Of a stretch of DNA of 64,000 nucleotides, positions 9,064-17,299 are shown one piece after another. Source of the stretch: Mycolicibacterium monacense. GTDB lineage: Bacteria; Actinomycetota; Actinomycetes; Mycobacteriales; Mycobacteriaceae. The stretch is from NCBI RefSeq assembly GCF_010731575.1, contig NZ_AP022617.1, positions 372,001-436,000 on the forward strand, given 5' to 3'. Made by a program: the position numbers and the translations under genes. The notes beneath the pieces are model-generated. The model was not told the DNA's origin, made no database searches, and worked only from the letters and a program-made list of their open reading frames with translations. The number at the start of each line of letters is the position of its first letter. Within the stretch, counting starts at the first letter, position 1.

Positions 9064-9083
9064 GTACGTTGGATCCAACGAAC
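9064..9083. promoter_or_regulatory. Palindrome in the Rieske operon leader
   Basis: CGTTGGATCCAACG (9067-9080) is a perfect 14-base palindrome, extended to 20 bases with one mismatched pair. It lies between site 1 and the alpha-subunit start. IclR regulators often bind such dyads, and an IclR gene closes this operon at 13822. That assignment is inferred. Confidence 0.45.
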
Positions 9084-9238
9084 GGAGAGTTACGACCACT
9101 CATGGGTATCGAGTCCGTCGTTGTGTGGTTCGACGTAGCTGCCGATCACAGGATCCGACTCAACTTGCGGTTCATCTCTGCCTGCAGAGAACGGTCCTGC
9201 TACCAGGGGGCGTCACTGCGGCGCAGAAGAAAGGTGTC

Positions 9239-10642
9239 ATGACCGACCAGTCCAGGGTACTCGACGACGTTCGCCGAGGCATGATCCCGGCCCATATCTA
9301 CAACGACCGGGAGATCTTTGAGCTGGAGAAGCGGCACATCTTCGCCAAGGCGTGGGTCTTCGTTGGCCACGAATCGGAGATCGCACAGCCAGGAGACTAT
9401 GTCGTGCGGCGGATTCTCGAGGACTCTTTCATCATCACCCGTGACGAAAATGGCACCGTCTGCGCGCATTTCAACATGTGTCTGCACCGCGGTATGCAGG
9501 TGTGCCGGGCGGAGATGGGCAACGCCTCACACTTCCGTTGTCCGTATCACGGCTGGTCCTACCGCAACGACGGCAGGATTGTGGGGTTGCCGTTCCACCA
9601 GGATGCCTACGGCGGCGAGGAAGGATTTGCCCGCAAGGGACAGCGGTTGTTGCCGGCTCCGAACCTCGCGATCTACAACGGCATGATTTTTCTGAGCCTG
9701 AACGCTCAGGCGCCACCGCTGGAGGATTACCTGGGGGACTTCAAGTTCTACCTCGACTTCTACACGCGGCAGAGTTCGAGTGGCATCGAGTTGCACGGAC
9801 CACAACGGTGGCGGATCAAGGCGAACTGGAAGATCGGCGCCGAGAACTTCGCCGGCGACATGTACCACACGCCCCAAACGCACACTTCGGTGGTCGAGAT
9901 CGGACTCTTCCGGGAGCCCAACGCGCAGAAGCGCAAAGAGGGTGCGCTGTACTGGGCCGGCAACGGCGGCGGAACCACCTACAAACTGCCTGACGGATCG
10001 CTGGAGGAGCGGCTTCGGTACGTCGGCTATCCCGACCAGATGATCGAGCGGATGAAGCGGAGCTGGTCGCCGGAGCAGCTCGCCATTGTCGGCACCGACG
10101 GCTTCATGTTCAGTGCCGCAACGCTGTATCCCAACCTGTCATTCGTGCACAACTGGCCGAAGGTCGCCGACAGCGACGATGTGCTGCCGTTCATCACGCT
10201 CCGGCAATGGCAGCCGATCAGCGAAGATGAAACCGAGGTGCTGTCCTGGTTCGCCGTGGACGCCGACGCCCCGGACGAGTTCAAGGCGCTGTCCTACAAG
10301 GCTTATCTCATGTGCTTCGGTAGTACCGGCATGTTCGAACAGGACGATGTCGAGAACTGGGTGTCGCTGACCAACACGGCGGCCGGCTCGATGGCGCGGC
10401 GATTACTGCTCAACAGCCGGATGGGTCTGCTCGCCGATGACTCGGAGGTAGCGCCTCCACTGCCTGACGACCGATTCAGCGGACCGGGTATCGCCCGTCA
10501 GGGTTACAGCGAGTTCAATCAGCGAGAGTTGCTGCGACGCTGGGCCAATGACCTCGAAGCCGGTTCTGCCGAGACGGTAGGTCCCGGATCATCCGACGGT
10601 GTGACGGTCAACGGCGACCACGGGGCGGTGACGCGCGTATGA
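9239..10642 (+). CDS. Aromatic ring-hydroxylating dioxygenase, alpha subunit
   Basis: 467 residues from the ATG at 9239, which has an AGAAGAAAGG ribosome site; an upstream ATG at 9125 gives an implausible extension. It is the catalytic subunit of a Rieske non-heme iron oxygenase that makes cis-dihydrodiols from an arene. The Rieske 2Fe-2S ligands are Cys81 and His83 (CLHRG) and Cys101 and His104 (CPYHGW). The mononuclear iron site is GDMYHTPQTH, with Asp207, His210 and His215, plus an Asp near 369-370 (QDDVENW). It is followed by a coupled beta subunit, SDR, ferredoxin and reductase, so the system is three-component. The gene order resembles phthalate 3,4-dioxygenase loci of actinobacteria. 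The substrate is inferred, not proved. Confidence 0.93.
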   Translation: MTDQSRVLDDVRRGMIPAHIYNDREIFELEKRHIFAKAWVFVGHESEIAQPGDYVVRRILEDSFIITRDENGTVCAHFNMCLHRGMQVCRAEMGNASHFRCPYHGWSYRNDGRIVGLPFHQDAYGGEEGFARKGQRLLPAPNLAIYNGMIFLSLNAQAPPLEDYLGDFKFYLDFYTRQSSSGIELHGPQRWRIKANWKIGAENFAGDMYHTPQTHTSVVEIGLFREPNAQKRKEGALYWAGNGGGTTYKLPDGSLEERLRYVGYPDQMIERMKRSWSPEQLAIVGTDGFMFSAATLYPNLSFVHNWPKVADSDDVLPFITLRQWQPISEDETEVLSWFAVDADAPDEFKALSYKAYLMCFGSTGMFEQDDVENWVSLTNTAAGSMARRLLLNSRMGLLADDSEVAPPLPDDRFSGPGIARQGYSEFNQRELLRRWANDLEAGSAETVGPGSSDGVTVNGDHGAVTRV

Positions 10643-11226
10643 GCAATGCCGCCGACACCGACTCCAGCCGGTCCCGCCTCGGCGGGTCGGCATCGCGCGT
10701 CACCCGTACCGGCAAGACGCTGCGATTCGACGACAAGCGGCACTTGCTCGCCCACCAGTGGCTGGTCGACGAGACCTATCTGCTGGACGCACAGTCGTAT
10801 TCGGAGTGGCTCGAGAGTCTCTGCGAGGACATCCACTATCTGATGCCGGTCAGGGTCACGACGGCGCTGGCCGCCGGCTACGACACCTCGCCCGGCATGG
10901 CGCATTTCGACGAAGACAAGTACTCGTTGTCTCGCCGGGTGGCCCGCTTCCTCACCGAACACGCCTGGACCGAGGATCCGCCGTCCCGGTTGCGCCACCA
11001 CCTGTCGAACGTGCGCACCTTCGCCACCGACGACCCCGACCACCTGATCGTCGAGTCCGCCACCCTGCTGTTCCGGAGCAGAGGCGACGTTCGGGAGGGT
11101 GCCTTTCTGTCGGCGGGCCGGGAGGACCTGTTGCGGCTCGAGGGCGAGCAGTGGCGGCTGGCCCGTCGCGTCATCTCCGTCGATGAGTCGGTCATCCGCA
11201 TGCAGAATCTGGCGGTGTTTCTGTGA
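10639..11226 (+). CDS. Aromatic ring-hydroxylating dioxygenase, beta subunit
   Basis: 195 residues with an NTF2-like fold. It shows the usual beta-subunit pattern: an N-terminal helix (LLAHQWLVDETYLLDAQSYS), EWLESLCEDIHYLMPVR, a region RLRHHLSNVR, and the end SVIRMQNLAVFL. It has a structural role in the alpha3beta3 oxygenase. It overlaps the alpha-subunit stop by four bases (ATGA), so it is translationally coupled. The first 20 residues are a Ser/Arg-rich extension not needed for the fold. Confidence 0.92.
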   Translation: MSNAADTDSSRSRLGGSASRVTRTGKTLRFDDKRHLLAHQWLVDETYLLDAQSYSEWLESLCEDIHYLMPVRVTTALAAGYDTSPGMAHFDEDKYSLSRRVARFLTEHAWTEDPPSRLRHHLSNVRTFATDDPDHLIVESATLLFRSRGDVREGAFLSAGREDLLRLEGEQWRLARRVISVDESVIRMQNLAVFL

Positions 11227-11534
11227 CGCCTCCCAAGGAACAGCAGACGGGCCCGGCGAGCGTAGTGCGCAGTGAGCTGCTCAGACATGTTGTCGGCGAA
11301 CCGATCACGATCGGCAACGAGTTCAGTGAGGTGCGCCTCACCCGCGTCGACACCCGCAACGGCTCGCGGCTGCTGATCGAATCTCAGAAGTCGGGGCAGT
11401 GGGTGTCGCTCTGCCCTCTTGAAGTCGAGGCCCTGACGTGGCAGTCGACCGCGACATTCTCGGCGATGATCGGACACCCCTTCGGATCCCTGGTCGACGA
11501 GCGGTCCGGCGAGTCCGCTCCGGAGTCGCGGTGA
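11223..11534 (+). CDS. Small conserved-looking protein of unknown function in the dioxygenase operon
   Basis: 103 residues, starting at a GTG that overlaps the beta-subunit stop (GTGA) and ending in a GTGA overlap with the next SDR gene. It has no signal peptide, membrane helix or metal-binding Cys cluster. The central part has alternating hydrophobic strands (FSEVRLTRVDTRNGSRLLIE, SGQWVSLCPLEVEALTW), suggesting a small beta-rich fold, then FSAMIGHPFGSL. I have the impression that similar small proteins beside actinobacterial Rieske genes are auto-labelled 'dihydrodiol dehydrogenase'. It has no Rossmann motif, so that label would be wrong. The tight coupling suggests an accessory role for the dioxygenase or dehydrogenase. 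Confidence 0.75.
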   Translation: MTPPKEQQTGPASVVRSELLRHVVGEPITIGNEFSEVRLTRVDTRNGSRLLIESQKSGQWVSLCPLEVEALTWQSTATFSAMIGHPFGSLVDERSGESAPESR

Positions 11535-12337
11535 CCGGCTGGCTCACCGGTCGGCGGGCCCTTGTCGTGGGCGCCGGTTCGGGGATCGGCAGGGCGGTGG
11601 TCGACGCCTTCCTCGATGAGGGGGCGCGCGTGGCCGTTCTGGACCGCGATGAGCAGAAGTGCTCGGCGCTGAGCGCTGACCATCCCGATGTGCCCGTGGT
11701 GTGTGGCGACGCGAGCTTCCGCGCCGCCAACGACGAGGCCGTCGCCGCCGCGGTTGAGGCGTTCGGTGGTCTCGACGTGCTCGTCAACTGCGTCGGGGTG
11801 TTCGACTTCTACCGCAGCATCGAAGAAATCGACGCGGACGTGCTCGACGAGGCATTCGACGAGATTTTCCGTGTCAACGTCAGAAGCTATCTGCATTCGG
11901 TCAAGGCGGCACTTCCCGCGCTGCGGGAGGCCGCCCGGCCCGTCATCGTGCTGACAGAGTCCACCTCCGGGTACTACGCGGGGCGAGGTGGAGTCCTCTA
12001 CGTCGCTTCCAAATTCGCTGTCCGCGGACTGGTCACCGCGCTGTCGCACGACCTGGCGCCGCAGATCAGGGTCAATGGTGTCGCACCCGGCGCCACACTC
12101 GGCACCGACCTTCGGGGTCTGGCCGGGCTTGGCATGGCGGACCGCAGCATCTCGAACGTGCCCGGTCGTGCCGAAGAGATGTCGGCGCGTGTTCCCCTGC
12201 AGGTCGCGTTGTCCGCGCAGGATCACGCGTGGAGTTACGTGTTCCTGGCATCGCATCGCGCCCGCGGCATCACCGGCGACGTCATCCACCCCGACGGAGG
12301 CATGAGTGTCGCCGCGGCACCGAAAAAGCGCAGTTGA
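11531..12337 (+). CDS. SDR dehydrogenase, cis-dihydrodiol dehydrogenase type
   Basis: 268 residues from the GTG at 11531, which overlaps the previous stop. It is a classical short-chain dehydrogenase: NAD-binding GAGSGIGRAVV (14-24), VNCVG near residue 85, a Ser near 144-146 (ESTSG) and the catalytic YVASK with Tyr157 and Lys161. In this operon it most likely oxidises the cis-dihydrodiol made by the dioxygenase to a catechol, the role of BphB/PhtB. The motif GAGSGIG replaces the usual TGxxxGIG threonine, as in dihydrodiol dehydrogenases. A longer frame from 11438 exists but overlaps the upstream gene and lacks family features. Confidence 0.88.
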   Translation: MTGWLTGRRALVVGAGSGIGRAVVDAFLDEGARVAVLDRDEQKCSALSADHPDVPVVCGDASFRAANDEAVAAAVEAFGGLDVLVNCVGVFDFYRSIEEIDADVLDEAFDEIFRVNVRSYLHSVKAALPALREAARPVIVLTESTSGYYAGRGGVLYVASKFAVRGLVTALSHDLAPQIRVNGVAPGATLGTDLRGLAGLGMADRSISNVPGRAEEMSARVPLQVALSAQDHAWSYVFLASHRARGITGDVIHPDGGMSVAAAPKKRS

Positions 12338-12372
12338 GCACGCGCGCCCACGATCGGAAGAGAGGGAACATC

Positions 12373-12570
12373 ATGCCCAGACTCCACGCTGACTACCCCT
12401 CGTGCCAGGGCTACGGCAACTGCGTGACCGGCGCTGCCGACACCTTCGATGTCGACGACGACGGCGTGGTGGTGCTGTTGCGCGACACCTTCGCAGAGCC
12501 CGAGCGCTCACGAATCGAGGACGCCGTGCGCAGTTGCCCTGTGAACGCCTTGAGCATCGAGACCGACTGA
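12373..12570 (+). CDS. 3Fe-4S-type ferredoxin of the dioxygenase system
   Basis: 65 residues. The ATG at 12373 has GAGAGGGAA just upstream, and the longer frame from 12229 runs inside the SDR gene. The pattern C-Q-G-Y-G-N-C followed by RSCPVNAL near the C-terminus gives the three-cysteine arrangement of 3Fe-4S ferredoxins, with Gly/Tyr in place of the second cysteine of a 4Fe-4S motif. It should carry electrons from the following reductase to the Rieske oxygenase. A 3Fe-4S ferredoxin in this position is known from actinobacterial phthalate and PAH dioxygenases, rather than the Rieske ferredoxins of pseudomonads. Confidence 0.9.
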   Translation: MPRLHADYPSCQGYGNCVTGAADTFDVDDDGVVVLLRDTFAEPERSRIEDAVRSCPVNALSIETD

Positions 12571-13814
12571 TGTCCGGGCAGACCGTCGTCATCGTCGGGT
12601 CATCCGTCGGCGGGGTGCGCACCGCAAAGGCGTTGCGCTCCCAGGACTTCAGCGGCCGGATCGTGTTGATCGGCGGTGACCGCAGACTGCCCTACGACAA
12701 GCCACCCCTGTCCAAGCAGTTCCTCGCAGGCCAGTGGGATGAGAGCCGGCTGACGATGCTCACCGCTGAGCAAGCTGACGAGGCGGGTATCGAATTGCGC
12801 CTCGGCAGCGCGGCTGAGCACCTGGACCTCGCTGATCGAGCGGTGCTCCTCGCCGACGGCGCGCGCGTCCCATTCGACATCCTCGTTGTGGCAACCGGCG
12901 CCGATGCGCGACCGTCCCCGTGGCCGGTGGCCTCCGGCGTCCATCTCCTGCGGACGCTCGACGACAGCCGTGGCCTGGCTCGCGCGCTGGCGGCCGCCGG
13001 ACCGGTGGTGGTCGTCGGCGGCGGGTTCATCGGCGCCGAGGTGGCCGCGACCGCGCACGCCGCGGGGCGGAACGTGACCATCGTCGATCCGCTCACCGCA
13101 CCGATCGGCCGGATCGTCGGGGCTGAACTCGGAGCCATCCTCACCGGCGTGCACGCGCGGCACGGGGTGCAGACGCGGTTCGGCGTCGGTGTCGAGTCGG
13201 TCGACGGATGTGAGGGCGACCTGCGGGTCACCCTCACCAACAAAGAGACGCTGCCCGCCGCCACCGTCGTGGTCGGTATCGGCGCCATCCCCAACGACGG
13301 CTGGCTGTCCTCCTCAGGACTGCTAATCGACGATGGCGTGGTGTGCGACGAATTCTGCCGCGCAGTCGGGCATCCCGGCGTCTATGCCGTCGGTGACGTG
13401 GCGCGCTGGCACCATCCCGGGCATCAGGAAGACGTCCGTGTCGAGCACTGGACCAATGCCGCCGAGCAGGCTGCCTGCGTAGCCCACAACATCAGCCACC
13501 CCAACGAGCTACGTTCCTATGCGCCGACCGAATACGTCTGGAGCGACCAGTACGACTGGAAGATTCAGATCGCCGGACGGCCCCACCGAGCGGTGCTTGA
13601 TCGGATCGTCGGCGACCTTGACGCCGAAAGACCTCAGGGCGCAGCGGTGTTTGGCGATCAGTCCGGTATCTTGACGGCGGCCGTGACCGTGAACTGGCCG
13701 AAGGCCCTGATGATGTGCCGCCGGATGATCGGCGCGGGAACGACCGTCGCCGACTGCCTGTCGGAAGTGGAAAGCCTACCGCGGCTCACGGCCGCGCCCG
13801 CAGCCGGAGGGTGA
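12570..13814 (+). CDS. Ferredoxin reductase (FAD/NAD-dependent)
   Basis: 414 residues from the ATG at 12570, overlapping the ferredoxin stop by one base. It shows the BphA4/ToDA reductase layout: an N-terminal FAD-binding VVIVGSSVGGVRTAKALRS, the YDKPPLSKQFL segment, an NAD-binding VVVVGGGFIGAEVAATAHAA near residue 145, and the second FAD motif YAVGDVARW. A C-terminal domain (PTEYVWSDQYDWKIQIAGRP) follows. It transfers electrons from NADH to the adjacent ferredoxin. A longer frame from 12402 is a shadow through the ferredoxin gene. Confidence 0.93.
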   Translation: MSGQTVVIVGSSVGGVRTAKALRSQDFSGRIVLIGGDRRLPYDKPPLSKQFLAGQWDESRLTMLTAEQADEAGIELRLGSAAEHLDLADRAVLLADGARVPFDILVVATGADARPSPWPVASGVHLLRTLDDSRGLARALAAAGPVVVVGGGFIGAEVAATAHAAGRNVTIVDPLTAPIGRIVGAELGAILTGVHARHGVQTRFGVGVESVDGCEGDLRVTLTNKETLPAATVVVGIGAIPNDGWLSSSGLLIDDGVVCDEFCRAVGHPGVYAVGDVARWHHPGHQEDVRVEHWTNAAEQAACVAHNISHPNELRSYAPTEYVWSDQYDWKIQIAGRPHRAVLDRIVGDLDAERPQGAAVFGDQSGILTAAVTVNWPKALMMCRRMIGAGTTVADCLSEVESLPRLTAAPAAGG

Positions 13815-13821
13815 TCGCCTG

Positions 13822-14607
13822 ATGACGATGGAAGCAGAACCGATTGTCACCCGGGCATACGGGCCGACACCCCAGTACCCGGTGGAATCGGTCGACAACG
13901 CCTTGCAGATCGTCATGCTCCTCGCAACGCGGAATGAGTTGCGGCTCACCGATGTGAGTGCTCACTTCGGCCTCGCCAGTTCGACGGCGCACCGGCTTCT
14001 GGCCATGCTGTCGTACCGCGGACTGATCCGCCAGGATCCGAAAACCAAGGCCTACCGCGCAGGACCGGGCCTGGATCTGCTCGCCTTCAGCGTGCTGCGC
14101 CGGCTCGATGTCGGCGACCGGGCCCGGCCGGTCCTGGAGAAGCTGAACGCCACGCTGCGGGAGACCGTGCATCTGGGACGTCTGGAAGGCGCCGAGGTCG
14201 ACTTCGTCGCGTCCATCGAGAGCCCACAGGCGCTGCGGGTATCCAATCGTCTGGGCGTGGCGATGCCCGCGCACTGCACGTCGACCGGCAAGGCACTGCT
14301 GTCTGCGCTCGGGCCCGAGGAGCTCGACCGGCTCTATCCCCAGCCGGATCTCGTCCAGATGACGCGGAACTCCATCGCGTCGAGGGCGGCGCTCCACGCC
14401 GCGCTGGCCGAGGTGCGCAGGCGCGGGTACGCCATCAGCAATGAAGAGGGCGAGGTGGGCGTGATCTCCATCGCGGTACCGCTGCGCAGCGGAGCGTACG
14501 CCCTGAATGCCTCGGTGCCGGTGAGCCGAATGACCAGGAGCTTGCGCAGAACGGTGCTCAGCGAGCTGAATGCGGCCGCCGACGAGATCGAGGCAATGCT
14601 GCCATGA
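13822..14607 (+). CDS. IclR family transcriptional regulator
   Basis: 261 residues. It has an N-terminal winged HTH (ALQIVMLLATRNELRLTDVS, GLASSTAHRLLAMLSYRGLI) and a C-terminal effector domain with the family's conserved MPAHCTSTGKALLSALGPEE and GYAISNEEGEVGVISIAVPL. IclR proteins often control aromatic operons by binding palindromes and sensing pathway acids. It is the seventh gene of the dioxygenase operon, seven bases after the reductase, and its end overlaps the decarboxylase-like gene. The palindrome at 9064-9083 is a candidate operator. Position and type recall PhtR. Confidence 0.9.
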   Translation: MTMEAEPIVTRAYGPTPQYPVESVDNALQIVMLLATRNELRLTDVSAHFGLASSTAHRLLAMLSYRGLIRQDPKTKAYRAGPGLDLLAFSVLRRLDVGDRARPVLEKLNATLRETVHLGRLEGAEVDFVASIESPQALRVSNRLGVAMPAHCTSTGKALLSALGPEELDRLYPQPDLVQMTRNSIASRAALHAALAEVRRRGYAISNEEGEVGVISIAVPLRSGAYALNASVPVSRMTRSLRRTVLSELNAAADEIEAMLP

Positions 14608-15602
14608 ACAGCTCAGAGCGTCTCGAATTGACCTACGGTGGCGAACTCTACGACAGAACGCGCCGCCTCTACACCGGCGAGGTCGCGCCTGAAGGCATTC
14701 GGATCCGCTACCTGCACACCGCGATCGAAGACCTCTTCTGGCGCCAGGGCAAGTACGGCGAATTCGACGTGGCTGAGTATTCGATGGGTGCATACCTGTC
14801 CACGGTCGACGATCCCGATCGGCCCTTCGTCGCGCTCCCGATATTCCCGTCGCGGCTCTTCCGGCACTCCAGCGTGTACGTCGGCGCCGACGCGGATGTG
14901 GTCGAGGCGGCCGACCTCAACGGTGGCGTCATCGGGACCCCCGAATGGAGCATGACCGCCTCGTTGTGGATGCGTGGCATCCTCGGCGAACATCACGGCG
15001 TCGATCTTGCATCGATCCGTTGGCGTACAGGTGGTCTCGAGCAACCGGGTCGCGAGGAGAAGGCGCCGGTGACACCTCCCGGCCATTTCGACGTCTCCCA
15101 CATCGGCGACGAGGACACCCTCAGCGCCCAGCTGATTCGCGGCGAGCTGGACGGGCTGATCACTGCGCGTGCCCCACGGGCGTTCCTGCAAGGCGATCCG
15201 CGGATTCGACGGCTGTGGCCCGACTTCCGTACGGCGGAGCGCGCCTATTTCGACGTGACGCAGGTCGTTCCGATCATGCATGTGGTGGTCATCAAGCGTT
15301 CGGTGCTCACCGCTCATCCCTGGGTGGCCAACAATCTCGTCGATGCGTTCGAACGGGCCCGCGAACCCGTACAGCGGGAGCTCATCGACACCGCAGTCTG
15401 CACGACCAGCCTGGTCTGGGAGTCCTCCTACGCAGAAGCGGAACAGGATATTCTCGGCGATCCGTTCCGGTGCGGCGTCGCCGAGAACCTCCCCGCCCTG
15501 CGGGCATTGCTGGTCTACGCGCACGAGCAGGGGTTCAGCAAACGCCCGTTGCGACTCGAGGACGTGTTCGTACCGTCGACGGTCAGCGCAGCACGGATAT
15601 AG
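14604..15602 (+). CDS. 4,5-dihydroxyphthalate decarboxylase-like protein
   Basis: 332 residues, the usual length for the Pht5-type decarboxylase family, which has a periplasmic-binding-protein-like fold but no signal peptide. Recognisable pieces are YDRTRRLYTGEVAPEGIRI, YGEFDVAEYSMGAYL, LPIFPSRLFRHSSVYV, and the tail of the catalytic domain YAHEQGFSKRPLRLEDVF. These enzymes decarboxylate dihydroxyphthalates to protocatechuate, and relatives act on other hydroxylated aromatic acids. Its ATG overlaps the IclR stop by four bases. If the dioxygenase makes a dihydroxylated aromatic carboxylate, this would supply the simpler catechol for ring cleavage. The exact substrate is not known. Confidence 0.82.
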   Translation: MNSSERLELTYGGELYDRTRRLYTGEVAPEGIRIRYLHTAIEDLFWRQGKYGEFDVAEYSMGAYLSTVDDPDRPFVALPIFPSRLFRHSSVYVGADADVVEAADLNGGVIGTPEWSMTASLWMRGILGEHHGVDLASIRWRTGGLEQPGREEKAPVTPPGHFDVSHIGDEDTLSAQLIRGELDGLITARAPRAFLQGDPRIRRLWPDFRTAERAYFDVTQVVPIMHVVVIKRSVLTAHPWVANNLVDAFERAREPVQRELIDTAVCTTSLVWESSYAEAEQDILGDPFRCGVAENLPALRALLVYAHEQGFSKRPLRLEDVFVPSTVSAARI

Positions 15603-15623
15603 TCGCACGGAATCCGTTGATGC

Positions 15624-16604
15624 TCAGGCGAGCCTAAGGATCCTCTCGGCGGTCAGCACGCTGACCGACGAAGTGACCGCCTCCGGTAGACCGGCGCCGA
15701 GCAGGGCCGCCCCTGCCGGTCGTTCGGCGATGGCGAACGGATAATCGGTGCCGACCACCACCCGATCGGCCCCGACGCGCCCGACCAGAGCCGCAACCGC
15801 GTCCGCGTCGAAGAGCAGCGAATCGTAATAGAAGCGACCGGCATAACTCGACGGGCGGTCGCCGCAGTCCGATGCTGTCGACGAGTTTTCCCAGAATCGC
15901 TCGATTCTCGGCAGTAGCGCCAGGAACGCACCGCCACCGTGAGCGAGCAGAATATCGAGGTCGGGATGGCGGTCCAAGACGCCGCCTATCACCAATGACG
16001 CTGCGGCCGTCGCCGTCTCAGCGCCCATTCCGACGGATTCGGCGAGACCGTACTTCTGGAGTCGATCCGAGCCCAGCACCTGCCACGGATGCACGAAGAC
16101 CAGCGCGCCGTGATCGGCACAAGCGGCGAAGAATGGATCCAGTGCGCGGTCGTCGAGATTGGCTCCGCACACATTCGAGCCGATCTCCACACCGGCGAGG
16201 CCGAGAACCTGCCGGATTTCGACGACCATCTCTGCGGCCCGGTCCGGATCCTGCAGCGGAACTGTGCCCAGTCCGCTGAACCGCGTCGGATATGCGCGAA
16301 CGGCATCGGCGATCCATTCGTTCTGCACCCGCGCCAGCTCAGCCACGCCATCGGCGCCCAGGTGGTATGAGAAGGTTATCGGTATAGGCGAGATAACTTG
16401 GCGCGCAACACCGTCAGCCTCCATGTCGGCGAGTCGTCGCTCCAGGTTCCAGCATTGCTCCGTGACCGAACGGAAGTGCCGGTCGCCCAGCATGATGTCA
16501 GCGCTGCACGGGCCGGTTTCCACCAGTTCGGGCCATGAACCCGCGAATCGTCGGCCGAAGTTGGGCAGGGAGCGCGGCAGCCCGTGGGTGTGCAGGTCGA
16601 TCAC
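15624..16604 (-). CDS. Amidohydrolase family decarboxylase (ACMSD / gamma-resorcylate type)
   Basis: About 326 residues from the GTG at 16604, which begins M-I-D-L-H-T-H in the usual way; the open frame continues upstream to 16688 without family sequence. Metal ligands are the HTH of IDLHTHGLP, a His in ALVFVHPWQVLG, a His in LLAHGGGAF, and an Asp in VVGTDYPFAIAERP. This group includes 2-amino-3-carboxymuconate semialdehyde decarboxylase and non-oxidative aromatic acid decarboxylases. It sits 28 bases downstream of a MarR gene on the same strand and converges with the Pht5-like decarboxylase gene. A role in decarboxylating a ring-cleavage product or hydroxybenzoate is inferred. Confidence 0.85.
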   Translation of the reverse strand: MIDLHTHGLPRSLPNFGRRFAGSWPELVETGPCSADIMLGDRHFRSVTEQCWNLERRLADMEADGVARQVISPIPITFSYHLGADGVAELARVQNEWIADAVRAYPTRFSGLGTVPLQDPDRAAEMVVEIRQVLGLAGVEIGSNVCGANLDDRALDPFFAACADHGALVFVHPWQVLGSDRLQKYGLAESVGMGAETATAAASLVIGGVLDRHPDLDILLAHGGGAFLALLPRIERFWENSSTASDCGDRPSSYAGRFYYDSLLFDADAVAALVGRVGADRVVVGTDYPFAIAERPAGAALLGAGLPEAVTSSVSVLTAERILRLA

Positions 16605-16632
16605 GCTGTCGCCTGATCCGACGCGGACAGTC

Positions 16633-17208
16633 TCATGACGACACCTCACCACGGCGCCTCGGACGGGGGCGCTTGACGTCAGCGCCATCGGCGACGGCCT
16701 GGCTGTTCTGTTCGATCGAGTCGAGGAACTTGCCCAGCAACGTCTGCAGCTGACGCTTCTGCGGGGGTGTCAGATCGCTCATCAGGGTCTGCAGGTATGC
16801 CCAATGTCCGGGTAGAAACTTGCGGAGGAAGTTACGGCCAGGTCTCCCGATGCGGATCAGGAACGACCGACGGTCGTCGGGATTCGTTATGCGCTCGACG
16901 TAACCCCGCCGTGCCAACCCGTCCACGACACCGGTCAGGTTGGCCGGCAGCACGGACACCTCCTGGCCCAGCGCCCCCATCGTCAGCGGCTCGGAGGCGC
17001 GGTCGAGCACCGTGAGGATATTGAGTTGGCTGATATTCAGGTCGTGCGGGACCAGTTCGGTGACGTGAGCGCGCTCAAAGGCGGTCGCGGTGCGAAACAG
17101 CGCCAGCGTCAGGCCGAGGACGACGGTGTCGAATTCCGGACCCTCCCGGTCGGCCGCCCTTGCGATCTGCTCGGCGATCGAAGGTGGGTTACGGGGCCGT
17201 CGCGGCAT
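16633..17208 (-). CDS. MarR family transcriptional regulator
   Basis: 191 residues, with a GGGAGGCG ribosome site before the ATG at 17208. The winged HTH core is LNISQLNILTVLDRASEPLT, MGALGQEVSVLPANLTGVVD and GYVERITNPDDRRSFLIRI, where the wing DDRR is diagnostic for MarR. Terminal helices should form the dimer. It is followed by the amidohydrolase decarboxylase, and the aldehyde dehydrogenase gene lies upstream in the same direction. It probably represses one or both in response to a phenolic acid. Residues 1-30 form an atypical basic extension. Confidence 0.9.
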   Translation of the reverse strand: MPRRPRNPPSIAEQIARAADREGPEFDTVVLGLTLALFRTATAFERAHVTELVPHDLNISQLNILTVLDRASEPLTMGALGQEVSVLPANLTGVVDGLARRGYVERITNPDDRRSFLIRIGRPGRNFLRKFLPGHWAYLQTLMSDLTPPQKRQLQTLLGKFLDSIEQNSQAVADGADVKRPRPRRRGEVSS

Positions 17209-17299
17209 GGGGTCGCCTCCCGATGAATTGGTGGATAGTTCTGACTCTGTACAGTATCGAGGTCAACCAATCATCGCGGTGTCGGGCGGGTCGGGCGAC

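Noticed and set aside
9057-9242. 61-residue frame between the promoter sites and the Rieske gene
   Set aside because: It runs through the palindrome and the ribosome site of the alpha subunit and has no family features.
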